Positions 22,876 to 32,916 of a DNA stretch of 64,000 nt are shown one piece after another. The DNA lies in assembly GCA_963457665.1 (NCBI GenBank), contig OY735212.1, positions 804,397 through 868,396 on the forward strand, read 5' to 3'. Below the pieces are notes generated by a model. That model made no database searches. It saw only the letters and a list, made by a program, of their open reading frames with translations, and had not been told where the DNA came from. Source of the stretch: Thysanoteuthis rhombus (Eukaryota; Mollusca; Cephalopoda; Oegopsida; Thysanoteuthidae). How positions within the stretch are numbered: position 1 is the first letter of the stretch; the number at the start of each line of letters is the position of its first letter. Position numbers and translations under genes: made by a program.

Positions 22876-22879
<4 letters not shown>

Positions 22880-22989
22880 GGAACCGCCCTTCCTTGTGAG
22901 ACAAAACTCTCCAATTAAATCACCACTTAACAACCCTGGCACTTTATTAATCCATTTCTCTGCCAAATAATATAATGAAGCCAATTGCT

Positions 22990-23170
22990 TAGAGTCCAAA
23001 GGTCAACGCTGCCAGCAGTCAGCTATTTGGGAGTAACTCTTTTCTGCTCTTTGGGAGATCTAATTGCAAGTGGATCACGTGGCAAGCTATGACCCTTCCA
23101 TCTCCCCCGGTGGCACACGACTCTCCACGACGTCATTGCGCTGTCAAGATGACTGGACAAGATTCTATGC
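22990..23170. promoter_or_regulatory. GC-richer unique block, possible cis-regulatory DNA
   Basis: A compact non-repetitive block stands out from AT-rich surroundings. It carries an E-box CACGTG (23076-23081) next to a TAATTGCAAG stretch (homeodomain/C-EBP-like), and ACGACGTCATTGCG (a CRE/C-EBP-like composite) near 23127-23140. There is no coding frame. That it is an enhancer or conserved element is inference from composition and motif clustering only. Confidence 0.25.
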
Positions 23171-23425
23171 CAACGCTCCTTACAAATGTGCTGGGGAAAA
23201 ATGATGTTAAGTAATAATTCTAATTCATCGGCCAGTTTTACTTAACTTTTATTCTAAGTCTAGACAATAAAGGTTTTAATTTTGATTCCATTCTTCGGCG
23301 GGTGGGGGAAGTGTGCGTATGGGTGTTATATGCCGTCAAATATGGTAGGTATCGCACCTTTTACAAACACTTGAATGTATTGACTGCTTGGGAAGAATCG
23401 ATTTATCCAGCATGATCCAAAGTAT
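23171..23425. other. Unique sequence
   Basis: Nothing supported. An AATAAA at about 23267 is not tied to any transcript. Confidence 0.35.
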
Positions 23426-23600
23426 ACTAGAAACCATCAACCAAAACTGTCAGCATTAACATAGTCGACATCAACGTAGGTTTCTTCAGTTTTCTAGTCG
23501 GTCAGGCTGGTTATGTATGTATCTTGCGTAAAGGCTGCACCAATGAAGCTAGTGGTCTGAGTGATGAACCAGACGTATTACATAGCTGACACAACACAAA
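23426..23600 (+). repeat. Repeat family B (MITE-like), copy 5
   Basis: CTAGAAACCATCAACCAAAA then CTGTCAGCATTAAC, GTAGGTTTCTTCAGTTTTCT, GGTTATGTATGTATCTTGCG and CACCAATGAAGCTAGTGG. It is internally shortened before a CCAGACGTATTACATAGCTG end. Confidence 0.65.
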
Positions 23601-23838
23601 GGAATGAATGCTCATATGAGGCTAACGCATGACGCAATCATTTCTATGACTGATTACTGTTGACTCTGAGTAAGATGGTGTCCCATGATGAATATTGCTG
23701 CATGGATTTTACGTGTGCGTAAATTCTATCACTTATCCCTGAGTTTGTATTCTTTATGAAACACCAGGTATAATTGATTCGTGATCATATCTATGTTTTC
23801 TGTAATGAAATCACCCAGATAATAAGCAAATCAAAATG

Positions 23839-24067
23839 TACGGCTATTTTCATAGTGGCAAACACCCTTAGCAGCTGCTATGCCTGGGTGCCTTTTTATG
23901 GAGGAAGTTTTGTGCCCAATTCCCACTTACCCTCTATCAACCATCTTGAAAGTTTCCGAAGGAAAGAAGTACTCAATACAATCACCCATCAAGGTACTGA
24001 CCAGGTTCGAGGTTGCTCAACTTCTGATGATCGTACATGAGCTAGTGATTTGACTGTAAGTTGCCTA
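23839..24067 (-). repeat. 5S-rRNA-like SINE with probable target duplications
   Basis: On the minus strand the head (about 24055-23945) reads like 5S rRNA: GATCATCAGAAGTTGAGCAA then CCTCGAACCTGGTCAGTACC then TTGATGGGTGATTG, which covers the pol III internal control region. A tail of about 100 bp follows (TGGGCACAAAACTTCCTCCA and so on) that also occurs after the 5S-like head at 60.0 kb. Flanks AGATAATAAGCAAATCAAAA (about 23817) and AGATAATATGCAGATCAAAA (about 24068) are near-identical direct repeats, as expected for a LINE-mobilised insertion. This is the SINE3-type architecture. Confidence 0.75.
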
Positions 24068-24327
24068 GATAATATGCAGATCAAAATTCTAGAACATCTT
24101 TGATGCAGATAGAAGTAATGTAAATAGTGAGAACTGAAGTTAGGATGGGATCAACATAGAAGCTTGAAGTCTTTGATGGCAAACATTGGGAAATGTCCAG
24201 TTGTTCGGTTTGTGTAATGAAATACCTTCAAATCAGATAAGGCTAATGGACAATGATGTTGCTTTCATAAAACGGAGCGAAATTCTTAACTGATGACGTC
24301 AAGTCACACCCTTTAGATAGGAAAATC

Positions 24328-24329
<2 letters not shown>

Positions 24330-24387
<58 letters not shown>
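24330..24387. repeat. (GA)n array
   Basis: About 29 perfect GA units. Confidence 0.97.
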
Positions 24388-24390
<3 letters not shown>

Positions 24391-24584
24391 ACATCTGCAC
24401 ATCTTTCAAATGTTTCGTTAGGGAGATGTGATGGACGCATATATACAAACGCCCGTGGACATACTTACGCTGCAAACAGCCGTGATGCTTGCCACACCTT
24501 TCAGATAAGATCTTAGCCCCAGACGAAAACAGCCGGCGAAAATGGCTCCGAAGAAAGAAGATACGAATAAGAGATAAAAAGCCA

Positions 24585-24845
24585 AAAGCAGCAACAGCCT
24601 TTAACGGTCATCGTTGGATGAAGACCTTCCACAAAATTCACCAGACTTCCGATCGCGGGCTTCGTAGTATCAATACCTTCTGAATTTGTCCAAATCGTCA
24701 TGCCATCTGATTTTTTGCCGGCTGAATTTCGCAAATGCTCCCCTTGTGAGTTGTGATGTCAAGCAGTTGTCTTGCATTCATGCAACATAGCCTGCCCATT
24801 GTCCTTTTAGTTTTCTTTTTTTCAATGAAATCTCTGATCCCTGTT
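24585..24845 (-). mobile_element. RTE-like retrotransposon 3' end
   Basis: From the left: AGCAACAGCCTTTAACGGTC then ATCGTTGGATGAAGACCTTC (the conserved 3' UTR/ORF end), GATCGCGGGCTTCGTAG, TTGTCCAAATCGTCATGCCA, GCCGGCTGAATTTCGCAAAT and TGTGATGTCAAGCAGTTGTC, all in the same order as copies at 1.9, 50.8 and 56.9 kb. It is decayed, with no intact frame and the tail reduced to AGCAACAG. Confidence 0.75.
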
Positions 24846-24849
24846 TATT

Positions 24850-25725
24850 CTCAATCATAATCAAGCTAATCAGATTTTTGACATGAGCATGTAAATGTCA
24901 TAAAAGCAAAACTTGAAAACCTTTTCGTTTCAATCTCTTTTATTAAGAACTTTTGGATTTTGACGATTTCAAAATTCAACTATTATTTAAATTTTAGAAA
25001 CTTCCGACAAACTCTCGAAATACAGAGTTATTGTTACTGAATTATTTATAATACTTGCCCCCTGTATGCCAATCGAGGCATAATCTGATAATTTTCCCCT
25101 CGTGAATTCAATAATATTATATTGCAAAAATTCTCCGCATCCACCTATTCCATGATTCAAACGTAGCTCTATAAAAATATCTCATCTATCAAATAAGAAA
25201 AATTCAATTTAAACCTTGGTACATTTCCGACAAGAATCAGAATTTTGAAACACACATTGTTCATTACTTATCATCCATTTTTTTATTACATTAACTAATG
25301 TATAAGGCCCAAAATCTCTCGAAAAGTATTCCCACATGACAAGAGAACATTGTCTTCTAACATCGTCTTTTATCTATCATATGAAATAATCATTTTTTCC
25401 AGAATATTTGTGATTGCAAAGATACGTTACACAAAGTGAAAACAGAACCAAAGAAGAGCCATGAACAAAGATGAATGCAACAACAGAATTAACTTCAATC
25501 CACAGACTTTTTTGGATGAAAAAATTGTACGATTTCTAAAGTACAAAATGACAAAATATAATTCAGAAATGTGATCCAATTTGAAAAATATGATTCATCG
25601 GTTGTAAATTCAGATCAGGAATTATTTTGCTTCAACCACATCAATAAATGATGCAAAAGATATGATCAAAGCAACACTGATTGAAAATAAATACTGAATC
25701 ATATTGAATTATGTTATCATGAATA
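24850..25725. other. AT-rich unique sequence
   Basis: Nothing recognised over about 870 bp. Confidence 0.45.
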
Positions 25726-25727
25726 GA

Positions 25728-25935
25728 AGATGTCTAGAGCAGCAAAAGAAGGTGCGACTGTTGCCGACGATGAAATTGGTGACCTGAGTTTAAACTTCGT
25801 CCGAAATCGAACTTATGCCATTGGGAAAAGCATGGATATATCTCTCCTCTCACTAGCTACAAGTGAAATAGCCGGGCAGGATCGGCTCTCAGGCCTTGGG
25901 AGTCAACCAGCCTAAGGGAAGGACAACTCCGATTC
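25728..25935 (+). repeat. tRNA-Leu/Ser-like SINE, decayed copy
   Basis: It aligns in order with the copy at 45.6 kb: GCGACTGTTGCCGACGATGA (degraded tRNA head), TGAGTTTAAACTTCGTCCGA (B-box region), TATGCCATTGGGAAAAGCAT, GATATATCTCTCCTCTCACT, then CCAGCCTAAGGG. The 61-codon frame through it is accidental. Confidence 0.55.
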
Positions 25936-26300
25936 CGACGGAGAGGAAGCTAGTACACACAAAAAAATTGGAAACAGTCAAGAGAAGTGAGTGGATACAG
26001 GATGAAAATAATTGGAAAGAAAGCAAATGGAGTAAAAACATGAGGAAAAACAAAAACATGAAAGAAAAACGTAAAGGTTATGTCACTTGCATGTTGTCTA
26101 ACGGTGTCCCCTGGGGAAGAAGCAACCAGCGTAAAACAAGTGAAAAAGATCAAGAAAAGAAAGAAAGTGAAAAAGCTTAAGAAAAGAGTGATAGGAAAAA
26201 GAAAGAAGAAAAGCTTAAATACTAATGAAGTAATAATTGAGACATTTAGAACAAGGTGACGAATAATTTCAAAAATATTCTGTTGAATCTCACCTTTGAA
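25936..26300. other. Purine-rich unique sequence
   Basis: Moderately A/G-rich DNA with a Lys/Glu-rich accidental frame (25896-26180). No supported gene. Confidence 0.4.
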
Positions 26301-26306
26301 ATTCGA

Positions 26307-26538
26307 CCCTTACAGGGCTGGATAAAGATATGGTTTATAAAACTCAAAACGATTCATATATTTTGCGGGGTAGATACATGTATGATTCAAATTTTGACAT
26401 TATTTGACCGAAAATTTCAATTTTGGGACAAAAGTGGCTGCCATATGGCCCATACAACCGTCCAGGCTACAGTGCCAGATACATCAAAAATACATATTCC
26501 ATTGTTATGGGTCATATGACCCCTCGTACCCTGAAGGG
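26307..26538. mobile_element. piggyBac-like MITE (232 bp)
   Basis: The termini are short inverted repeats: CCCTTACAGGG on the left and, read inward from the right, CCCTTCAGGG. The right flank is TTAA (26539-26542) and the left flank is TCGA, one or two changes from TTAA. TTAA target duplication with a CCC start is the signature of piggyBac-type elements. The interior is non-coding. Overlapping frames (26256-26519 and 26404-26727) are accidental. Confidence 0.6.
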
Positions 26539-26754
26539 TTAAAGTCTGTTTCCATTCAAACACATCAACTTTTTTTCTTGATTTCCTTCATTCTGGTTTC
26601 GATAATAATCAAGAACAGATTGGCTGCAAGGTCCTCCCCAATTGCTATTCCAACGGAAGACGATCTCTACAACATTTCTATTGAATATATGATTAAGAAA
26701 AATAGTATAGATGCCATTATTTATTAGAATGCAATTCTCATGGGTGTATAAGTC

Positions 26755-26830
26755 AAATTATCTCAGTTGGTAAGAGACACAACTACCAACCAGGTCGTGA
26801 TCACGATAGCAGAATGTTTTTTTTTACGCC
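26755..26830 (+). ncRNA. tRNA-like sequence (SINE head or tRNA pseudogene)
   Basis: TATCTCAGTTGGTAAGAGACA resembles a tRNA D-arm/A-box (consensus TAGCTCAGTTGGTAGAGC), and GGTCGTGATCACGAT about 30 bp later fits a B-box. The acceptor arms do not pair, so it is not a functional tRNA. No SINE tail is recognised downstream. Confidence 0.45.
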
Positions 26831-27100
26831 CATGAATTTTGTGAGGGTTGTTCTTGTTGCCCTTTTCATTCTTGTTGTTCTTGTTACAGAAGAAAACAAT
26901 GTCAACTCTGGGTTTGAGATGAAGTTTTACAAAAATGTCCAAATGAATTGAACGTCTTTAGCCATAAAAGATGGTCAATGGTTTTATCGTTTGTGTGTTT
27001 GTTTGCTCCACATCTCCTGGCCAAACTGTTTGTCCACGGTCTTGAAAATTTGTATCTTTACTTCACACCTTTTAAGAATGATGTTTTTGATTTGTGCCAA
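26831..27100. other. Unique sequence
   Basis: TTGTTCTTGTTGCCC-type short direct repeats near 26850-26890. No gene. Confidence 0.35.
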
Positions 27101-27104
27101 ATAT

Positions 27105-27200
27105 AGCATTTTTCAAAAACCTTTTTCAGGCCTTATTTTGACGAACTTAACAATTAATAAGCCCGTCAAAATAAGGCCTGAAAAAGGTTTTAAAAAAAGC
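27105..27200. repeat. Perfect 28-bp hairpin with 20-nt loop
   Basis: Arms 27116-27143 and 27164-27191 are exact reverse complements over 28 bp (they contain CTTTTTCAGGCCTTATTTTG and its complement). The similarity continues imperfectly about 8-10 bp further outwards. A perfect stem this long is rare in diverged unique DNA and implies recent formation or constraint. Confidence 0.95.
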
Positions 27201-29395
27201 ATTTGTTTCGACCATACCATCTCGACAACGCTCCTAACCGTGAGCTTTTATTTTTTTTAAACCATTTTTAGATGGATGTTTCTTTCACTCTACTTTTATC
27301 AAGTGGAAAACACCAATGATATCATAAATAGAATTCATTTTGGCTTTATCTTTTCTTTGATGTAATTTTTTTACATAGCTTCAAATCTTTACACTAAGGT
27401 TGTCGAATTATTGAATATGATTCCTAAGGAGTTCTAACATAATTTTAACTTTTAAGTGGATTTTGAAAATTTAGTTTACAAAATTTAATTTTCCGATTTA
27501 TCATCGTTCGCTTATTATTCAGAAACCTTTCACATATGTACAAAAGATTTTCTAACATTCATAACAATGTTCTATTTATGACTTTCTTCAATATACTTTC
27601 TCAAATCTCAGCCCTGATTTTAACCGCTTTCTCTCAATTTTTGGTCAAATGAAATCCAATAAAAGCACAAAGCTCAATCTCCCTAACACCTATTTTTATT
27701 GTCTTTCAATAAACCTAGAAAGAGGTGTACTATGCTTCTTGTCATTTGTAAATTTCAGGATTGCAAAAAGTGCAAAAAGTTTACAATACATTTCGAAAAA
27801 AGGTTCAATTTAACATCCTTATAAAGCTTCATAATAGACAGAATTTGCGCCAAGGATTTCTGTTTTTTGTACATATTTTTTCGAAGTTCAATCCTGTTTT
27901 ATATTTCTCTGACTTTTGTATTTTTCAATCTTTCGAAATACCGTCAATTTTGAAGGTTTTTAAGGATGTCAAATGACTTATTTGCAATTTATCGGATACT
28001 TTTTGCACCCACAGTATGTGACCTGATTGTATTCACAAAACTATAAAAATAGGAGTAGCATTAACAAAACGTCCCCCAAGCACACAGAATGTCTGATTTA
28101 AAGAGCAAAAAGAACAATTTATTGAGACAAGGATTTCAGTTAGCATCAGGGCGTTTTTATATTTTGCTCGGTCTTGAGTGTCAACTGATGCTCTTGTTGA
28201 GGCCATAAAAATGTTGAATGAGTGGCTGGTATACATTTATTCATTGACAATCTGTAAATAAACAAAAATGAACGGTCATGTTATTATTGTAAGCCAAAAG
28301 GAAGCCTTTCAGATTAGCTACTTTGATAGAGAGAGAGGGGGGGGATAAAACATGCCATTCTCAGTCACTGGGATTGTTTACCATCCACAGCGTAACATGA
28401 TATCGTCACATTTGAATGGTTGAACACCAATATGAAGTCCAATAAATTTTTTGATGGGGCAGGAGCGTTCACATTCGATTTTCTATCTGTTGATTTAGGG
28501 GAAGTGGGGGTCATAGTTTTCTTTTTCTTGAACAAATGTGATGTTGTGAAAATGTGGAGGCGTATCTGAAGCATTTAAAAGTTATGCTTGCGTCTCAGCT
28601 GATATATGTGCGGAACATATTTGCAATTTCGTGAAATTCTTTTCAGAAAAATAATGGCGTTTGTCTGGGTCTGCGATTGAGTACATTTAATGAATTTTTT
28701 GCTTTTTCGTTCCATTTTTTTGTAATACTCACTTTACTCGTTTTCAATCGCTCAAATTCCCCTCTCTCTGTTCCGTTCCCGTCTCTTTTTTCCGTCTGTC
28801 TGTCTCTCTCTTTTTCGTTTGTCTGATTGTCTCTCTTCCTGTCTCTGACAAGCGAAGAAAATTCCAGATTAAATGTGATTTCCTCTTAAAGGAACATATT
28901 GCATCGTCTGTTTCGAATTGTATGAAGTGTGAACAAGTCTGAGAGTTAAACCGTAGATGCCTTAGTTCCCTCCCTGGTACGAACAAGAAGATGGATTTAT
29001 ACCCAAAATAGTTAAACTGGCAACTTTCATTTCAGTAAATCAGTCAGTCAGTCAGCCAGTCAATCAATCAGTGACGGCAATCGGTAATAGAAATGCTTGT
29101 GCATCTAAAAAAACTGCTTCCATTTCAGAAGACCATCAAATTCACTTTCCCAAAGAATGCAAATAGATTGGCGACTGAAATGATTATTGGAACCAATTTG
29201 CCTCCAAGTCTAAAAGCTTGTTATCAGGCTCTAAAGTCGAAGTGAGCATCTTTATATTTCAAGATGACACGCCTTGCAGTTGGTGTTCAATATCTCCTAA
29301 AAAAGAAAAAAAAACTGTCACAAAACAACTCATAAATATCCACTGATAAACTAAAACACAATGGCCACTGAAAAACAGCAAGAATAACATCTATC
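27200..29395. other. AT-rich unique sequence
   Basis: No supported gene. It contains a G8 run after GAGAGAGA near 28340, CT-rich DNA at 28755-28840, and a degenerate (CAGT)n run at 29040-29075. Short frames (27761-27976, 28365-28574, 28744-28986) have no recognisable domains. Confidence 0.45.
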
Positions 29396-29849
29396 TAATA
29401 TTTCCTAAAACCTTCCCATATCAGGGCAAACGTATATGAGCAACATTTCGATGTGTTGAATTTAGCGGGGAACACTTTAATAAAAGCCGATTTGTTATAG
29501 CCAAAAGACTTGGTCAGCGCATTTTTTAAACGGTACAAGTTGTGGGGAAATGTGAGATTAGTGGAAAGTATTGAGTCGTCCACACTTATCGATGGAAAAA
29601 GTCAACTGAGGTTTTCCTGCTTAGCATGAGCCAACAGAATGCCTACTTAATGAAAATGAATTGAAGAATGCATTGCAACACACAGTATATTGATCATTGT
29701 TTCGTATGGAGATGAGTATCCATGTAAATTGATGTCCATCCTGGAAAGCGTCTTTAATGGACACATGAGTGACTGAACTTGATCCTGTATCAATGGAAAA
29801 GAATTGCCTGATTTGATGAGAGTTGCTTCCTCTTGAATAAAGGGTCAAG

Positions 29850-30240
29850 CGGGATACAAGTGTGACGTCATTATCTTAAAGAAGAGATCGTACCAGGACA
29901 CACTGTGGCAAAACAGCAAACACGTGGTAACAATGCAATGGTTTGGGCAACATTACGTCCTATTGGGTCTTATTATTGATTTGGAAGTTACTACGTCGCG
30001 TATTACTTGCTTCAACACCTTTCATGGCAACATTCTCCAGTGATGACAGTGACACCTTCCAGCAGTCACATTGCTCGAGTATTAATGGTTTTAGAATCAT
30101 GAAAAAGACTCCACTATGATGCCCTGGCCATCAAACTCCCAAGATCTCAATATCGCAGAGCACTTATGGGATTTGTTGGACCAACGAATTCGTTCTACAG
30201 AACCTCTACCACATCGGCCCTGATCTTTACATCCTGATCA
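29850..30240 (+). pseudogene. Tc1-like transposase remnant
   Basis: Translating forward in broken frames gives TRGNNAMVWATLRPIG, which fits the G-N/G-S-M-VWG block that follows the first catalytic Asp region of Tc1 transposases. At 30116-30200 it gives MMPWPSNSQDLNIAEHLWDL followed by LDQRIRST, which is the third DDE block of Tc1/Tcb1-type enzymes (consensus WPSxSPDLNPIEHLW). The final catalytic Glu/Asp position appears as E in AEHLW. Stops and frameshifts make it a pseudogene. The N-terminal DNA-binding region and terminal inverted repeats were not found. Confidence 0.72.
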
Positions 30241-30317
30241 AGTTAGTGTTATTTTGCTGACACATGGAGGACAACACTTTACTAAGCAGGAAGTCATAAT
30301 GTTTTATACATAGAGAG

Positions 30318-30358
30318 AAGGGGAGAGAGAGAGAGAGAGACAGAGAGAGAGAGAGAGT
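30318..30358. repeat. (GA)n microsatellite
   Basis: Imperfect GA array with one CAGA interruption, about 40 bp. Confidence 0.9.
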
Positions 30359-30359
30359 G

Positions 30360-30855
30360 CTAGAGTGGGGAGAAAGATTAATTTGTTTTTGTATTTCATC
30401 ATTGTGTGAAATGGTATGATGGTTATCGACCTGGAAGTGGAATAGCATTCATGCCTTGAAAGGAATTAACACCATTTAAAGACTCCACAACACAAACAAT
30501 CGTTAAGGAATGGCTGCTATATTCATCATCATACTTGACAATCGGCTGAGTACTTATGACTCATCTTCAAAAATATATATTGACCTCAAGGAAAAAGGGA
30601 GGTTTCATTTATTTTACGGGAGAAAGTTTTCATATCGCTTGTATGGGACAGAAATGTAGGATGGGAGACTTCATTCATAGTGAATAAAAGAACGACTGAG
30701 TCAGTTCTTTTGTAAGGAAAAGGAGACATCATTTGTTAGGTACGGTAGGCTTCACTTTGCTTGTTTGCAAAGGGAGGATTCATTTCACTTGTATGGAAAG
30801 GGTGGTTTCATTTCATTCATGCACTTCGTAACTATATATGAATTATACACACATG
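30360..30855. other. Unique sequence with weak tandem-like phrases
   Basis: The phrase GGxTTCATTTxxxTTG(T)ATGG recurs at about 30600, 30660, 30750, 30775 and 30800, suggesting a decayed short-unit tandem repeat. No gene. Confidence 0.35.
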
Positions 30856-30862
30856 ATGCTGA

Positions 30863-30940
30863 TGACGTCACGTCAGTTCTGAACTAACATGTAGAGATTT
30901 ATATAAGGATTAAAAAAGTTGTTTTAGTATTTTGTTCTCA
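30863..30940 (+). promoter_or_regulatory. Promoter-like CRE plus TATA arrangement
   Basis: A palindromic CRE, TGACGTCA (30863-30870), directly followed by a second half-site CGTCA, lies 29 bp upstream of a TATA box TATATAAGG (30900-30908). A pyrimidine-rich TTGTTCTCAACGG about 30 bp downstream could hold the initiator. This spacing is that of a cAMP-responsive core promoter. No recognisable coding exon follows; the next 250 bp is pyrimidine-rich. Function is inference. Confidence 0.35.
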
Positions 30941-30944
30941 ACGG

Positions 30945-31195
30945 TTGCTTCTCTCCTTTGCGATTCTCTTCTGACTGTCTCCATCTGGTGTGCTTCTTCC
31001 AATTTTATCGCTTTGTTTTTTCTTTCGCCTTTTTCTCCACACTTCTTCTTTTATTTCTTCTTTACAAATCATTCAATTTCTCATCGTTGTCGTCATCACC
31101 ATCATCCTCTTTTTGTCCTTTTTTTCTTTCTTTTGTTTCTTCCTTTTCTTTTTCTGCTCTTCCCCCAACCCCAAGTTGTATGAATATTCTCCTCT
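30945..31195 (-). repeat. Polypyrimidine tract
   Basis: CT-rich + strand (purine-rich on minus). Frames here (up to 123 codons at 30958-31329) are Phe/Leu/Ser-rich low-complexity artefacts. Confidence 0.75.
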
Positions 31196-31240
31196 CCTAT
31201 CCACCCAGCTTCTCTTTTAGCGCACTCACGTGGCGAGTGG

Positions 31241-31256
31241 CATCATCACCACCACC

Positions 31257-31312
<56 letters not shown>
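31241..31312. repeat. (CAC)n(CAT)n trinucleotide repeat
   Basis: About 8 CAC/ACC units followed by about 15 CAT units. It gives poly-Pro/poly-Ser in the accidental frame. Confidence 0.95.
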
Positions 31313-32135
31313 GTAGGAATTGGTGTTAGGTGGTTCCACCCAAAATCTTCAGCATTGTTGCCCCAAATTGACTTGTCAAAATTGGAATAAATCTTCTTCG
31401 CTTCTTTTCATTTCTTTTCTCATCTGTTAATTTCATGCTTTCTTTCCTTCTTCATCTCCCTTTAAGTCTATCTATCTGTCTATCTACCTATCTATCTCAG
31501 TCTGTTCATTATCTATCGACCAATCTATCCCAATCTGTTCATCTCCTACTCTCTCTCTCTTTCTGAGAACGTTCATTATCTATCTTTTCAACTATACACG
31601 TATCTACGTACATCAATGAATCCGTATCTTTGATTCAATGAATTACTGAAACATTTTGTAGAAGAGTAGGCCAAAGGCTCAGGAAGTATTGATAAAACTT
31701 TGCAGCGGATCCAGGAATTATTCACATTTACCTCCCCTGCATTGAAACTATTTGTAAACTAATTCCCATTCAGTTTTCAGTGACACTGATGCTGGCAGAA
31801 GTATGCCTATTCATTTGTTTTTTCCTCTTGATTTGATTCTTTTGTTCATTTCTATGTTTATCTCCAGATTTTTTCTCACCATAACTCTTTTCAGCGTTTT
31901 TCTTTCCATTTTCTATCGACTTCACATCCACTTTCTTCCTATGTTATCTCACTTGAAGAAAAAAAAAAAGCCTGAAGGCAAAATGTTGGGCAACTTTTTT
32001 TTCTGTGACAAAAGTATGCGTGCACTTTTGGATTCGACATTCAATAAAAGCTCAATAAGCTGTCTGCAGATTTTAATTTCCTTTTTGCACGCTTCAATCA
32101 CCTTCTAGTGCTGATGGCGCACAGCATAGAGGTGC
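31313..32135. other. CT-rich unique sequence with TCTA repeats
   Basis: Degenerate (TCTA)n at 31464-31500, with related TCTATC phrases to 31585. No gene is supported. Confidence 0.45.
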
Positions 32136-32280
32136 TAATCAGACCAGAGGTGCTTTAGTTCGATCTCATGGAATCCTATAAAAAACTTTCCCAAAAGCTC
32201 CCTACTTTAAAAGCCCCTTCCTATGAAAGTACACTACTTAACGGCTCCTTCTTTTAAAATCCACTTTCTTTAAAATTTTG
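32100..32280 (+). repeat. Unrecognised repeat family C, copy 2
   Basis: Contains GAGGTGCTAATCAGACCAGA, GGTGCTTTAGTTCGATCTCA (B-box-like) and several AAAAGCCCCTTCCTATGAAA-type units. It is collinear with the copy at 9.9 kb. Confidence 0.55.
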
Positions 32281-32404
32281 TTTCGGTATGTCTGAACTAT
32301 GGGTTCATCAGGGCTTTTGGGTAGAAAGTTGAGTGATTTTCCATACGATGGTCACAGTTCAAAATTTTTGAATTCAACCATTTGTCTGTCAAGGAGTCTC
32401 GCTA

Positions 32405-32915
32405 TGCTTTCAACCTTATTTAGATGGCTTGAGGACTTCTCTCTCTCTCACTCTTTTTATTGCTTGACCTTTGAAGGATTTGCTGTAATTGTATGTGTGA
32501 TGCTGTACTCTGACATATATAGGGTCTACACCATCTAGAGCGATAGCCTCCACGGGAATTTCTACAGCGTCAAATGCCCACTTGAAGTCTATAAATGCTA
32601 CAGCAAGAGGCATTTTGTATTCTGCTGCTTTCTCCTTCAGCTGGTTTATTGAATGGAGATGGTCCATGGTCGAGTACCTTCTTGTAAATGCAGCCTGTTC
32701 CTGTGGTTGGTCTTCATCTAGTATTTTAGTGATCAGTTGGTGATGATCTTTGAGAACAGTTTGTAAATGCTGTTGAGTAGGCTTATAGGTCTATAGTAGT
32801 TGAAGTCTTTGGGGTTTCCTTTTTTATTTAGAAGCATAATGATGGCTGTGTCCCAGTCTTCTGGGATTCTACTGTCTTGGACACAAGTTGAACAGATTAG
32901 TTTTTCGTAGACGAT
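32405..32915 (-). mobile_element. RTE-like RT, inverted 5' half of twin-primed copy
   Basis: The minus strand encodes the N-terminal/fingers-palm part of an RTE-type reverse transcriptase. From 32880 downward it reads SRIPEDWDTAIIMLLNKKGN, then YYRPISLLNSIYKLFSK (RT block 2), then YSTMDHLHSINQLKEKA, then PLAVAFIDFKWAFDAVE, which is block A with its catalytic-Asp context (AFIDF-xAFD). It stops near SKSFKGQA, and the + strand piece starting near 32917 resumes close to that point in the protein. This geometry (internal breakpoint at the outer edge, truncation point at the inner junction) is the classic twin-priming inversion. One or two frameshifts are present and the copy is inactive. Confidence 0.85.
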
Positions 32916-32916
32916 C

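Noticed and set aside
23260..23272. AATAAA as a polyadenylation signal
   Set aside because: AT-rich DNA contains many by chance, and no upstream coding exon is supported.
26580..26690. Similarity between SSPIAIPTEDDLYN here and SSAISIPIEDDYPN read from the Tigger remnant
   Set aside because: The short peptide resemblance is interesting, but no surrounding similarity or TIR is visible here, so no element was called.
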